Below are positions 1 to 8,390 of a DNA stretch of 64,000 bases, piece after piece. The stretch covers positions 184,745 through 248,744 of the forward strand of contig NZ_LSHX01000033.1 in NCBI RefSeq assembly GCF_001555965.1, given 5' to 3'. The notes under the pieces are model-generated. The model saw only the letters and a program-made list of their open reading frames with translations, searched no databases and was not told the DNA's origin. How positions within the stretch are numbered: the first letter of the stretch is position 1; each line of letters starts with the position of its first letter. A program made the position numbers and the translations under genes. The stretch comes from Sphingomonas sp. CCH21-G11 (GTDB taxonomy: Bacteria > Pseudomonadota > Alphaproteobacteria > Sphingomonadales > Sphingomonadaceae).

Positions 1-116
1 CGCTCGAGGCGTTCACCGGGAGCCGGGAAATGTCGGGCAAGGCGATGGTCGAGTATTTCGCGCCGCTGAAGGCGTGGCTGGACGAGCAGAACAAGGGGAA
101 GCCGACCGGGTGGTAA
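1..116 (+). CDS. Peptidase M2 (ACE-like dipeptidyl carboxypeptidase), C-terminal end only
   Basis: Only the last 37 codons and the TAA stop are inside the window, read in the frame beginning at base 3. The peptide contains FTGSREMSGKAMVEYFAPL and ends in KPTGW. The pattern GSREM-(x)n-YFAPLxxWLxEQN is what I know from the extreme C-terminus of M2 family zinc dipeptidyl carboxypeptidases, which are usually about 600 residues and exported. The zinc site HEXXH lies upstream, outside the window, so activity cannot be judged. The assignment rests on this short tail alone. Confidence 0.6.
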   Translation, partial: LEAFTGSREMSGKAMVEYFAPLKAWLDEQNKGKPTGW

Positions 117-120
117 GGTC

Positions 121-200
121 CGTCGCCCCGGCGTAGGCCGGGGCCGGTGGCTAATAGTGTGCTCCGATGGTGAGCGGCCCCGGCCTGCGCCGGGGCGACG
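121..200. repeat. GC-rich palindromic repeat, family A, intergenic copy
   Basis: The left arm at 121-150 begins CGTCGCCCCGGCGTAGGCC and the right arm at 174-200 ends CGCCGGGGCGACG. The arms are near-perfect reverse complements around a 23-base centre. The same arms, with one-base differences, occur inside the coding sequence of pdhB at 58911-58985. In this copy the left arm carries TAG in the frame that pdhB uses, so it could not be read through in that frame. It lies between the M2 peptidase stop and the amn stop and could also fold as a transcript-end hairpin. Confidence 0.8.
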
Positions 201-209
201 CATGTTCCG

Positions 210-351
210 TGGGTCCTTCGATACGGGTCTTCGCCAGGCTCAGCCCCTACTCAGGTTGAGCGGATAAAGATGGGCAACCGAGCATTGTCTTACGCCCAAC
301 CGCTCATCCTGAGTAGCGACTGAGCGAAGTCGAAGGCGCGCATCGAAGGAC
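210..351. repeat. Long imperfect inverted repeat, family C, intergenic
   Basis: The left half starts TCCTTCGATACGGGTCTTCG and runs through CTACTCAGGTTGAGCGG. The right half, starting CCGCTCATCCTGAGTAG and ending ATCGAAGGA, is its reverse complement with scattered mismatches, giving a stem of roughly 50 bases per side around a central loop. The arm contains TCGACTTCGCTCAG on the complementary strand, which resembles the family B arm found near dnaG and in carA. It sits between two convergent genes, where dispersed repeats of sphingomonads often lie. Confidence 0.65.
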
Positions 352-371
352 GCACGCACCCCCGCCAAACC

Positions 372-1808
372 TCACCGAAACGGCGGTTCGTTGAACGCGC
401 GGAGCTTGCGGCTGTGCAGGCGCGGGCCTTCGCGGATCAGTTCCTCGACGGTGGCGATGCCGATGCGCATATGTTCGTTGATCGCGCGTTCGTAGAATTT
501 GTTGGCCTGCCCAGGCAGCTTCAATTCGCCGTGCAGCGGCTTGTCCGAAACGCACAAAAGCGTCCCATAGGGGACGCGGAAGCGATAGCCCTGAGCGGCG
601 ATGGTCGCGGACTCCATGTCGATCCCGACCGCGCGGCTCAGGGAAAAGCGCAGCGCCGACTGCGAATAGCGCAGTTCCCAGTTGCGGTCGTCGGTGGTGA
701 CGATCGTGCCCGTGCGCAGCCGCCGCTTCAACTCCTCGCCCGACTGGCCGCTCACCGTTTCCGCCGCGCGGGCCAGCGCCTGTTGCACTTCGGCGATCGC
801 GGGCACCGGGATTTCCGGGGGCAGCACGTCGTCGAGCACGTGATCGTCGCGCAGATAGGCGTGCGCGAGCACATAATCGCCGATCCGCTGGCTGGGCCGC
901 AGGCCGCCGCAATGGCCGATCATCAGCCACGCCTCGGGCCGCATCACCGCCAGGTGATCGCAGATCGTCTTCGCGTTGCTTGGGCCCACACCGATATTGA
1001 CCAGCGTGATGCCCGCGCGATTGGGCGCGATGAGGTGATAGGCGGGCATCTGGTGCCGCCGCCATGCGCTGTCGGTCACCAGCCGTTCGGGATCGTCGCC
1101 CGCGCGGATGACGACGCCGCCCGCGCCCGACAGCGCGGTGTACGGCCCGTCGCCCTCGAGCTGCTGGCACCCCCAGCGGACGAATTCGTCGACATAGCGG
1201 TGATAGTTGGTGAACAGCACGTAACGCTGGACATGCTCGGGCGGGGTGCCGGTGTAATGGCGCAGGCGCGCGAGCGAGAAGTCGGTGCGCAGGCCGTCGA
1301 ACAGCGCGAGCGGCCGCACGCCTTCATGATCGGACCAGACGCCATCCGCGATCTCGTCGCCGATATGGGCGAGCTCGGTCGCCGGGAAATGGCGCGCCAG
1401 CTCGGAGGCGGACACCTCGTCGAGGCTCAGCGCATGGCCGGGATCGAGCACATAGGGAAACGGGATTTCCTGCCGCCCCGGCACCGCGTCGACCACGACG
1501 TCATAATCCTCGATCAGCAGTTCGAGCTGTTCGGTCAGATAGTCGGCGAAAATGGCGGGCTTGGTCACGCTGATGCGGTATTCGCCCGCGGTGACCAGCC
1601 GTCCGAACGACCGGAGCGGTGCGGGCCGGTCCGGCCCGCCGGCATAGCGCAGCCGGATCTCGGGATAGGCGAAGCTGCCATCGCCGCGCATCGCGACCGG
1701 CGGCGGGGTGCGGTCCGCCAGATAGCGTTCAAGTGCCTCCTGGAGGCGGGACACGGAGGCGCGATAGAGCCGGTCGAGCTCCGCGACGATTGCAGCTGCT
1801 TGAGTCAT
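372..1808 (-). CDS. amn: AMP nucleosidase
   Basis: This 478-residue protein matches AMP nucleosidase, which cleaves AMP to adenine and ribose 5-phosphate in the cytoplasm and helps balance adenylate pools. The N-terminal part is the Amn-specific domain, with VLFTNYHRYVDEFVRWG near residues 195-215. The C-terminal half is a nucleoside phosphorylase fold with NIGVGPSNAKTICDHLAVMR, the glycine-rich MIGHCGGLRP, and VGIDMESATIAAQGYRFRVP, whose Met-Glu pair normally contacts the ribose. Length is typical for the family. The ATG at 1806-1808 is the first good start, and the gene is separated from the peroxiredoxin by about 80 bases. Confidence 0.93.
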   Translation of the reverse strand: MTQAAAIVAELDRLYRASVSRLQEALERYLADRTPPPVAMRGDGSFAYPEIRLRYAGGPDRPAPLRSFGRLVTAGEYRISVTKPAIFADYLTEQLELLIEDYDVVVDAVPGRQEIPFPYVLDPGHALSLDEVSASELARHFPATELAHIGDEIADGVWSDHEGVRPLALFDGLRTDFSLARLRHYTGTPPEHVQRYVLFTNYHRYVDEFVRWGCQQLEGDGPYTALSGAGGVVIRAGDDPERLVTDSAWRRHQMPAYHLIAPNRAGITLVNIGVGPSNAKTICDHLAVMRPEAWLMIGHCGGLRPSQRIGDYVLAHAYLRDDHVLDDVLPPEIPVPAIAEVQQALARAAETVSGQSGEELKRRLRTGTIVTTDDRNWELRYSQSALRFSLSRAVGIDMESATIAAQGYRFRVPYGTLLCVSDKPLHGELKLPGQANKFYERAINEHMRIGIATVEELIREGPRLHSRKLRAFNEPPFR

Positions 1809-1848
1809 CGACCGTGGTTAGGACGGTGTCGTTACGCTGGCAAGTCAG

Positions 1849-1884
1849 CCGGCCCCGGACGCGCATCGGCGCCGCCGGGGCCGG
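1849..1884 (-). terminator. Hairpin upstream of amn
   Basis: CCGGCCCCGG at 1849-1858 pairs with CCGGGGCCGG at 1875-1884 around a 16-base loop, just beyond the stop codon of the minus-strand peroxiredoxin and before the start of amn. There is no T-run after it on the minus strand, so it may terminate weakly or only stabilise the 3' end. Confidence 0.4.
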
Positions 1885-1890
1885 AAGGGC

Positions 1891-2373
1891 TCACAACCGG
1901 TCGAGCAGATATTCGGCGCTGCTGACCTTGAATTCGCCTGGTGCCTCGACGAACAGATGCTCGACGACGCCGTCATTGACCACCATCGTGTAACGCTGGC
2001 CGCGTGTGCCCATGCCGAACTTGCTGCCGTCCATGCTGAGCCCGGTGGCGACGGCGAATTCGCCGTTGCCGTCGGCCAGCATCGTCACCTTGTCGTTGAC
2101 GCCCGACGCCTTGCCCCACGCCGCCATGACAAAGGCGTCGTTGACGGCGGTGCAGGCGATTTCGTCGATCCCCTTGGCCAGGATGGCGTCGGCATGCTCG
2201 ACGAACCCGGGCAGGTGCTTGGCCGAGCAGGTCGGCGTAAAGGCACCCGGCACCGAAAACAGCGCCACACGGCGGCCCGCGAAGTAGCTCTCGCTGTCGG
2301 TCGCGTCGGGGCCCTGGTCGGTCACGCGGATCAGCGTGGTCTTGGGCAGGCGGTCGCCCACTTGGATCGTCAT
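1891..2373 (-). CDS. Peroxiredoxin, Prx5 type
   Basis: This 160-residue thioredoxin-fold peroxidase would reduce hydrogen peroxide and alkyl hydroperoxides in the cytoplasm. The peroxidatic cysteine is Cys49 in PGAFTPTCSAKHLPGF, a motif that marks the Prx5 (AhpE/hybrid Prx) group. The YTMVVNDGVVEHLFVE segment near residues 128-143 is also characteristic. It has no fused glutaredoxin domain, so the reductant is separate; the thioredoxin and glutaredoxin genes in this window are possible partners, though that is only inference. It is a single gene with hairpin sequence after its stop. Confidence 0.9.
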   Translation of the reverse strand: MTIQVGDRLPKTTLIRVTDQGPDATDSESYFAGRRVALFSVPGAFTPTCSAKHLPGFVEHADAILAKGIDEIACTAVNDAFVMAAWGKASGVNDKVTMLADGNGEFAVATGLSMDGSKFGMGTRGQRYTMVVNDGVVEHLFVEAPGEFKVSSAEYLLDRL

Positions 2374-2487
2374 GTCATTCTCCCTCGGTGGCGTGCATCA
2401 TCATCAACGCCTGCAGCGCCTAGTTGTGCCGAACGCGCCGGTTTTCAAGCATGGTCGCGGGCGGCGATCGACGTTATGCTGTAAACC

Positions 2488-3048
2488 ATGTCGACGCCTG
2501 CGTTCCTGACCGGCCAGTTCCTGCTTGCGATGCCCGGGATTGGCGATCCGCGTTTCGAGCGTTCGGTCATCGCGATGTGCGCGCATGATGAAAATGGCGC
2601 GCTCGGCATCGGCATCGGCAGCGAGATCGAGGGGCTGGGGCTGCACGAGCTGCTGGGTCAGTTCGATATCGCGCCCGGCGATGCGCCCGATGCCCCGGTT
2701 CATTCCGGCGGCCCCGTCGAGCCGATGCGCGGTTTCGTGCTCCATTCGACCGACTGGGGCGGACAGGACACGATCGAGGTCGCCGGGCGCTGGAACCTGT
2801 CGGGCACGATCGATGTGCTGCGCGCCATTGCGGAGGGCACCGGGCCGTCGCGCTGGCTGGTCGCGCTGGGCTATGCCGGGTGGGGCGAGGGGCAGCTGGA
2901 CGGCGAAATGACCCGACACGGCTGGTTCAGCACGCCCGGCGAGCTGGCGCTGCTCTATGACATCCCGGCCCGGTCGCGTTGGGAGCGGGCATTTTCGGGC
3001 GCGGGCATCGATCCCCGGCTGCTGGCGAGCAGCGCCGGGCGCGCCTGA
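2488..3048 (+). CDS. yqgE: YqgE/AlgH family protein (UPF0301)
   Basis: This 186-residue protein has the UPF0301 signature at its start, FLTGQFLLAMPGIGDPRFERSV, followed by the conserved glycine-rich GALGIGIG segment and the late GYAGWGEGQLDGEM motif. Length matches the family. The biochemical function is unknown; AlgH in Pseudomonas was linked genetically to alginate regulation. It stands divergently from the peroxiredoxin, with start codons about 115 bases apart, and is followed by the ahcY control region. Confidence 0.88.
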   Translation: MSTPAFLTGQFLLAMPGIGDPRFERSVIAMCAHDENGALGIGIGSEIEGLGLHELLGQFDIAPGDAPDAPVHSGGPVEPMRGFVLHSTDWGGQDTIEVAGRWNLSGTIDVLRAIAEGTGPSRWLVALGYAGWGEGQLDGEMTRHGWFSTPGELALLYDIPARSRWERAFSGAGIDPRLLASSAGRA

Positions 3049-3080
3049 TCGCTTTAGCACCGCATATGCTTTGGGACCGC

Positions 3081-3100
3081 ATATAAAGATATCTTTATAT
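3081..3100. promoter_or_regulatory. Perfect 20-bp palindromic operator upstream of ahcY
   Basis: ATATAAAGATATCTTTATAT is a perfect palindrome in a GC-rich background, 98 bases before the ahcY start. A possible -35 element TTGGGA lies at 3071-3076, so a bound protein would cover the promoter. AT-rich palindromes of this type are operators of ArsR-family regulators; for a SAH hydrolase gene the candidate is SahR, an ArsR-type regulator of methyl-cycle genes. The palindrome is seen; the regulator is inferred and its gene is not in this window. Confidence 0.6.
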
Positions 3101-3148
3101 AGCATTTGCGTTGCACCGGGCTTGCCGGTAAAGGCGCGGGCAGGATCG

Positions 3149-3167
3149 CGCGGGCGCATCGCCCGCG
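3149..3167 (+). other. Leader hairpin of ahcY
   Basis: CGCGGGCG pairs with CGCCCGCG around the three-base loop CAT in the 5' leader, ending 30 bases before the ahcY start. No T-run follows. I do not recognise a known SAM or SAH riboswitch core around it, so it is recorded as structure only. Confidence 0.35.
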
Positions 3168-3197
3168 ACGGCACCCAACTTGCCCAGGAGATTTGAC

Positions 3198-4610
3198 GTG
3201 GCCACCGCGACGCTCGCCCCCGCCCAGGATTATGTGATCAAGGACATCGAACTTGCCGCTTTCGGCCGCAAGGAGATCGAGATCGCCGAGACCGAAATGC
3301 CCGGCCTGATGGCGCTGCGCGACGAATTCGGTGCGACCAAGCCGCTGAAGGGCGCGCGCATCACCGGGTCGCTGCACATGACGATCCAGACCGCGGTTCT
3401 GATCGAGACGCTGATCGAGCTGGGCGCCGAAATCCGCTGGGCGTCGTGCAACATCTATTCGACGCAGGACCACGCGGCCGCTGCGATCGCCGCGCGCGGC
3501 ATTCCGGTGTTCGCCGTCAAGGGCGAGACGCTGGAGGAATATTGGGACTATGTCGTGCGCATCTTCGACTGGGGCCAGGACACGACCTGCAACATGATCC
3601 TCGACGATGGCGGCGACGCGACGATGTTCGCGCTGTGGGGCGCGCGGGTCGAAGCGGGCGAGGACCTGTTCGTGCCCGGCAACGAGGAAGAGGAAATCTT
3701 CGTCGCCACGCTCAAGCGCTTCCTCGCCGAGCGTCCGGGCTACCTCACCAAGACCGTCCAGAGCATCAAGGGCGTGTCGGAAGAGACCACCACCGGTGTC
3801 CACCGCCTGTATGAACTCGCCAAGAAGGGCAAGCTTCCCTTCCCGGCGATCAACGTCAACGACAGCGTGACCAAGTCGAAGTTCGACAATCTTTATGGCT
3901 GCAAGGAATCGCTGGTCGATGCGATCCGCCGCGCGACCGACGTGATGCTCGCCGGCAAGGTCGCGGTCGTCGCCGGCTTCGGCGATGTCGGCAAGGGTTC
4001 GGCGGCGTCGCTGCGCAACGGCGGCGCGCGCGTCATCGTCACCGAAGTCGATCCGATCTGCGCGCTGCAGGCGGCGATGGAGGGCTATGAGGTCGTGACG
4101 ATGGAGGAAGCGGCCAAGCGCGCCGACATCTTCGTGACCGCGACGGGCAATGCCGACGTCATCACGCTCGATCACATGCGCGACATGAAGAACATGGCGA
4201 TCGTGTGCAACATCGGCCATTTCGACAGCGAGATCCAGATCGCCGCGCTCAACAACTACAAGTGGACCGAGATCAAGCCGCAGGTCGACGAGGTCGAGTT
4301 CCCCGACGGCAAGAAGATCATCGTCCTGTCGAAGGGCCGCCTGGTCAATCTGGGCAATGCGACCGGCCACCCCAGCTTCGTCATGTCGTCGAGCTTCACC
4401 AACCAGGTGCTGGCGCAGATCGAGCTGTGGACCAACACCAGCGCATACCAGAACGAGGTGTACGTCCTGCCCAAGCATCTCGATGAGAAGGTCGCCGCGC
4501 TCCACCTCGAAAAGCTGGGCGTCAAGCTGTCCAAGCTGACCGAGAAGCAGGCGAGCTACATCGGCGTGCCGGTCGAGGGCCCGTTCAAGCCGGATCATTA
4601 CCGCTATTGA
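3198..4610 (+). CDS. ahcY: Adenosylhomocysteinase (SAH hydrolase)
   Basis: This 470-residue enzyme splits S-adenosylhomocysteine into adenosine and homocysteine, relieving product inhibition of methyltransferases. Conserved stretches include [15 protein letters not shown], the substrate-domain [17 protein letters not shown], the NAD-binding [15 protein letters not shown] and the C-terminal KPDHYRY, whose lysine and tyrosine reach into the neighbouring subunit's NAD site. The GTG at 3198 is preferred to the upstream TTG at 3180 because AGGAG at 3186-3190 stands seven bases before it and the protein then starts as homologues do. A strong terminator follows. The 20-bp palindrome upstream suggests control by SAH level. 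Confidence 0.96.
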   Translation: MATATLAPAQDYVIKDIELAAFGRKEIEIAETEMPGLMALRDEFGATKPLKGARITGSLHMTIQTAVLIETLIELGAEIRWASCNIYSTQDHAAAAIAARGIPVFAVKGETLEEYWDYVVRIFDWGQDTTCNMILDDGGDATMFALWGARVEAGEDLFVPGNEEEEIFVATLKRFLAERPGYLTKTVQSIKGVSEETTTGVHRLYELAKKGKLPFPAINVNDSVTKSKFDNLYGCKESLVDAIRRATDVMLAGKVAVVAGFGDVGKGSAASLRNGGARVIVTEVDPICALQAAMEGYEVVTMEEAAKRADIFVTATGNADVITLDHMRDMKNMAIVCNIGHFDSEIQIAALNNYKWTEIKPQVDEVEFPDGKKIIVLSKGRLVNLGNATGHPSFVMSSSFTNQVLAQIELWTNTSAYQNEVYVLPKHLDEKVAALHLEKLGVKLSKLTEKQASYIGVPVEGPFKPDHYRY

Positions 4611-4638
4611 TCGGGATTTGTTGCCAGTGACGTTTCGG

Positions 4639-4670
4639 GAGAGCGCCGTTCGCGGCGCTCTCTTTTTGTC
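4639..4670 (+). terminator. Rho-independent terminator of ahcY
   Basis: GAGAGCGCCG at 4639-4648 pairs with CGGCGCTCTC at 4653-4662 around the stable tetraloop TTCG, followed at once by TTTTTGTC. This is a textbook intrinsic terminator 29 bases after the ahcY stop. Confidence 0.93.
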
Positions 4671-4773
4671 TGCGGCGAACGGGCTTGCGATGCCTTGCCG
4701 TGACCGGCGGCTGCCTTTGCGCACCATTTTTGTCACAACATTACGCCGGAGCCGGTTTTTTCGTAACACTAAG

Positions 4774-4802
4774 TTGACATTGGCTGATCCTGAGGCATCA
4801 TT
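4774..4802 (+). promoter_or_regulatory. Possible promoter of the TonB-dependent receptor
   Basis: A consensus -35 TTGACA lies at 4774-4779, and 17 bases later ATCATT at 4797-4802 is a poor -10. It would leave a leader of about 130 bases before the receptor gene. The -35 match is good but the -10 is weak. Confidence 0.35.
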
Positions 4803-4936
4803 TCCGCGCTGCACAACTTGCGCGGCGGACGAGCCTGGATAGGCTCGACCCGCGCAATAAGTCCGGGGTTGGAGGAGCCCCGGCTGGTCGCCTGATCCTG
4901 ATGACAGGCAACTTATTGTTAAGCGGGGATTTCCTA

Positions 4937-7900
4937 ATGCGTTTCAATCACATTGCCGGGCGCGCTGGTCTGATGATCGGCAGCGGCCTTTCGCTTGTCC
5001 TGTCGACGGCGGCGTTCGCCCAGGATTCGGCGCCGGTCGATGCGCCCACCGGTCAAGCGGAAGCGAGCGGAGAAGACATCGTCGTCACCGGATCGCGCCT
5101 GACTCGCGATCCGAATGCCACCGGACCCGCGCCGGTAAGCGCCGTGTCGTCGGCTGACATTTTGGCGACCGGTGCGACTGACGCGAGCCAGGCGCTTCGC
5201 CAGATTCCGGCCCTTTTGGCGTCCACGACGGTGGCGGACTCGATCGAACGCGGCGATGCGGATGTCGGTATTGGCCAGGCAACCCTCAATCTCCGCCAGC
5301 TCGGATCCAACCGCACGCTGGTTCTGGTCGATGGGTATCGCCACGTGTCGGGCGTTGCGGGCGCGCAGACGGTCGACGTGTCGACCATTCCGACCGCGCT
5401 GATCCAGAGCGTCGAAGTGCTGACGGGCGGCGCGTCGGCCGTCTATGGTGCCGACGCCGTTACCGGCGTGGTCAACTATATCCTGCGCAAGGATTTCGAG
5501 GGTTTTCAGCTCAATGGCCGGTCGAGCATTGCGACGTCGGGCAATGGCTCGTCGCAATCGATCGATGGGACTTACGGGCGCAACTTCGGCGGCGGCCGCG
5601 GCAACATCACCTTGTCCGCAGGCTACACCAATGATCAGGAAGTGCTGCTGGGCGATCGTCCGTTCACGCGTGACAACGGACGTGGCAACAACAGCACCAC
5701 CTACGCCAATCCGCTGCGCCGTTTCCAGCGCGGGGACATCAGCGCGGCCGCAACGCCGAACTTCGCCCAGCGGTTCTCGAACGCTGCCGGCCGTTTCCCG
5801 ATCGGTTTCGCGATTCCGACCGCCCAGCAATTTTCGACCTTCTTCCCTGGACGTACGCCAACCGCGGCCGAACAGGCCCTGATCGACCGTGCGGCCAACG
5901 CGCCACTGTTCGTGATCGGTGCCGATCCCCGGTTCGCGATCAGCTCCGGCTCGGGGTTGATCTTCCGCAATGATTTTGGGTTCTTCAACGCGGACATCAA
6001 CAATAACGGCGTCAACGACTGCGAAGAAAGCTATATCGGCCTGACCGGCTTCGGCGGCGGCGGCTGCTACATCTCGACGCCTGGCGGCGGCGTCAAGATT
6101 TTCGAGGACGGCGTCATTTCGACCAGCCAGAACCAGTTCGGCGGCGATGGCGCGGTGGAGCGGACGAACCAGACGTCGCTCATTCCCCGGAGCGAGCGCA
6201 TCTACGCCAATCTGCGCGCCAACTACGAATTTTCGCCCGCCGCGGAAGTCTTCGTCGACGCGAAATATGCCCGCAACAACACGCTGTCGCGCAACAATTA
6301 CAACACCTTCTATGACAGCCTGCTGATCTTCCCCGACAATCCCTTCATCCCGGATGTGCTTCAGGCCGATGCGGATGACGCAGGCGGTCTGCGGGTCAGC
6401 CGCGACTTCCTCGATCTCGGTCCGAACACGCAGGAGGCCAATCGCGATACCTATCGCATCGTCGGCGGCGTGCGCGGCGCGATCGACAGCCATTTGAACT
6501 ATGAGGTTTCGGGCAATTACGGCCGGACCGAGAGTTCGGTCACCCAGTCCAACCGCGTGCGTTATGACCGCCTGTTCGCATCGATCGACGTGGTCACTGG
6601 TCCCAATGGGCAGCCGATCTGCCGTTCGGACATCAGCTCCGTGCCGCATCCGGGCAGCGAAGTGTTTCCCGTGATCGCGCCCGGCTTCTTCACCTTCCGC
6701 CCCGGTGACGGCCAGTGCCGCCCGGGCAACATCCTGGCGGGGGAAAACTCGCTGAGCCCCGAAGCGGTCGCGTTCATTACGACGCCGACCACCAATCGGT
6801 TCGTGCTCCAGCAGTTCGTCGTCAACGGGATCATCACGGGCGATACCGGCGGGTTCTTCAATCTGCCCGGCGGCGCGGTCAAATTCGCGGTCGGCGGCGA
6901 ATATCGCGAGGAGCGTTCGAGTTCGCGGTTCAGCGATCTCGAGCTCGGCCTGCTGCCGGAAGGGTCGCCCGCCGGTCCCGCCGGCACCTTCATCGGCGAC
7001 GTCTCGGACAACCAGCAGCTGGTTTTCGACGCACAGACCCGCACGTTCAACACCGGCGGGTCGTTCGACGTGAAGGAAGTGTTCGGCGAAATCTCGCTGC
7101 CGATCCTCAAGGACACGCCCTTTTTCTACGAGCTGACGCTCGGCGCCGCCGGGCGCTATGCCGATTACTCCACGGTCGGTGGCGCGTTCACCTGGAACGT
7201 CAACGGCGTGTGGGCGCCGGTCCAGGATATCCGGTTCCGTGGCACGTATGCGCGCGCAATCCGTGCCCCGAACATCGCGGAACTGTTTGAACCCGCGCAG
7301 GGCGCGACGTTCCGTCCTTCGGATCCGTGCGATGTGCTCAACCAGAACGCGACACCGAACCGCCTTGCCAACTGTATCGCCGCGGCAACCGCGCTCAACA
7401 TCCCCAATGCCGCGAGCTTTATTGCAAGCTACAGCGATCCGCTGACCGCGCGCTTTTCGGGCACGAGTGGCGGCAACCCCAACCTGTCCGAGGAAACCGC
7501 AACCACCTGGACGGTGGGCGGCGTGATCCAGCCGCGATTCATTCCCGGGCTGACCCTGACCGCGGACTATTACTCGATCGAAATCGAGGATGCGATCGCC
7601 GCGGTGACATCGCAGGACATCGTTAATACGTGCTATGACAACACGACCTTTCCGAACCAGTTCTGCGATCTGATCAGTCGCAATGGTCCCGGATCGGGGC
7701 CGACGACGTTCGGCTTTAATTTCCTGCGCCAGACCCAGATCAACTTCGGACGCATCGAGACTTCGGGCATCGACTTCACCGCCGCCTATCAATTCGACAT
7801 CGGCGACCATGATTTCGGTTTGCGGGTCAGCGGCAACTGGACCGAAAAGGTCGATCGTTTCTTCGATCCGATTGACACCACGCTGGTCAATCCGGGCCTG

Positions 7901-8233
7901 CGCGAAACGGGCGCGCCGGAATGGTCGGGGCTCGGCACGTTCACCTATGGCTATAAGGGCCTCGGCTTCAATTACACCGTCCAGTATATCGGCGAGCAAG
8001 CCGTGGCGTCGGCTGTGCAGATCGAACGGGTGGACCGGGAATTCGGTCCGGCGGGTCTGGCGCGGGAGTATTTCGTCCATAACGTCGCGGTCAATTACGA
8101 CGTGACGGAGTCGTTCTCGCTCAACGCCGGTGTCAACAATCTGACCGATGCGCGTCCGTATCTGTCGAGCTCGGCCTATCCGGTCAGCGGCATTGGTCGC
8201 GTCGCGTTCATCGGCGCGCAGGCGCGGTTCTGA
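4937..8233 (+). CDS. TonB-dependent outer-membrane receptor
   Basis: This 1098-residue protein has a signal peptide ending at AFAQD, a plug domain beginning with DIVVTGSRL and containing LVLVDGYRH and VEVLTGGASAVYGADAVTGVVNYIL, and a long beta-barrel ending in the aromatic residue of GAQARF. These are the hallmarks of TonB-dependent receptors, which import scarce ligands using energy from TonB-ExbBD. The DIVVTGSR start and length near 1100 fit the sphingomonad subgroup often tied to complex organic substrates, but no substrate gene is adjacent, so the ligand is unknown. The start at 4937 places the signal peptide at the N-terminus; an ATG at 4901 would add a poor extension. It is monocistronic, between two terminators. 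Confidence 0.93.
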   Translation: MRFNHIAGRAGLMIGSGLSLVLSTAAFAQDSAPVDAPTGQAEASGEDIVVTGSRLTRDPNATGPAPVSAVSSADILATGATDASQALRQIPALLASTTVADSIERGDADVGIGQATLNLRQLGSNRTLVLVDGYRHVSGVAGAQTVDVSTIPTALIQSVEVLTGGASAVYGADAVTGVVNYILRKDFEGFQLNGRSSIATSGNGSSQSIDGTYGRNFGGGRGNITLSAGYTNDQEVLLGDRPFTRDNGRGNNSTTYANPLRRFQRGDISAAATPNFAQRFSNAAGRFPIGFAIPTAQQFSTFFPGRTPTAAEQALIDRAANAPLFVIGADPRFAISSGSGLIFRNDFGFFNADINNNGVNDCEESYIGLTGFGGGGCYISTPGGGVKIFEDGVISTSQNQFGGDGAVERTNQTSLIPRSERIYANLRANYEFSPAAEVFVDAKYARNNTLSRNNYNTFYDSLLIFPDNPFIPDVLQADADDAGGLRVSRDFLDLGPNTQEANRDTYRIVGGVRGAIDSHLNYEVSGNYGRTESSVTQSNRVRYDRLFASIDVVTGPNGQPICRSDISSVPHPGSEVFPVIAPGFFTFRPGDGQCRPGNILAGENSLSPEAVAFITTPTTNRFVLQQFVVNGIITGDTGGFFNLPGGAVKFAVGGEYREERSSSRFSDLELGLLPEGSPAGPAGTFIGDVSDNQQLVFDAQTRTFNTGGSFDVKEVFGEISLPILKDTPFFYELTLGAAGRYADYSTVGGAFTWNVNGVWAPVQDIRFRGTYARAIRAPNIAELFEPAQGATFRPSDPCDVLNQNATPNRLANCIAAATALNIPNAASFIASYSDPLTARFSGTSGGNPNLSEETATTWTVGGVIQPRFIPGLTLTADYYSIEIEDAIAAVTSQDIVNTCYDNTTFPNQFCDLISRNGPGSGPTTFGFNFLRQTQINFGRIETSGIDFTAAYQFDIGDHDFGLRVSGNWTEKVDRFFDPIDTTLVNPGLRETGAPEWSGLGTFTYGYKGLGFNYTVQYIGEQAVASAVQIERVDREFGPAGLAREYFVHNVAVNYDVTESFSLNAGVNNLTDARPYLSSSAYPVSGIGRVAFIGAQARF

Positions 8234-8299
8234 TCGCGGCTCGCGAAAGCTGACGTGATCCGCTCGCGCGAGCGGGCGGGTCGCTCAGCGTGGCTTCAG

Positions 8300-8333
8300 C
8301 CCCCTTGGTGCCCCGCGGCATCAAGGGGGTTTC
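8300..8333 (+). terminator. Terminator of the TonB-dependent receptor
   Basis: CCCCCTTG at 8300-8307 pairs with CAAGGGGG at 8322-8329 around a 14-base loop and is followed by TTTCG. It separates the receptor from the divL operon. Confidence 0.75.
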
Positions 8334-8390
8334 GCTTGGGAGCAGTGATGGCTACCCGTTGGCCATGCGTGCGTATCTGGCCCATCCTCA

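Noticed and set aside
3101..3197. SAM or SAH riboswitch upstream of ahcY
   Set aside because: There is a small leader hairpin, but I cannot find the conserved core of any SAM or SAH riboswitch class, and the perfect palindrome points to protein control.
4934..8080. A 1048-codon open frame antisense to the TonB-dependent receptor
   Set aside because: Long antisense frames are expected in GC-rich genes; the translation is rich in Arg, Gly and His and has no domain, while the sense strand is a clear receptor. Similar antisense frames over addB, addA, rpoD and the divL gene were rejected for the same reason.
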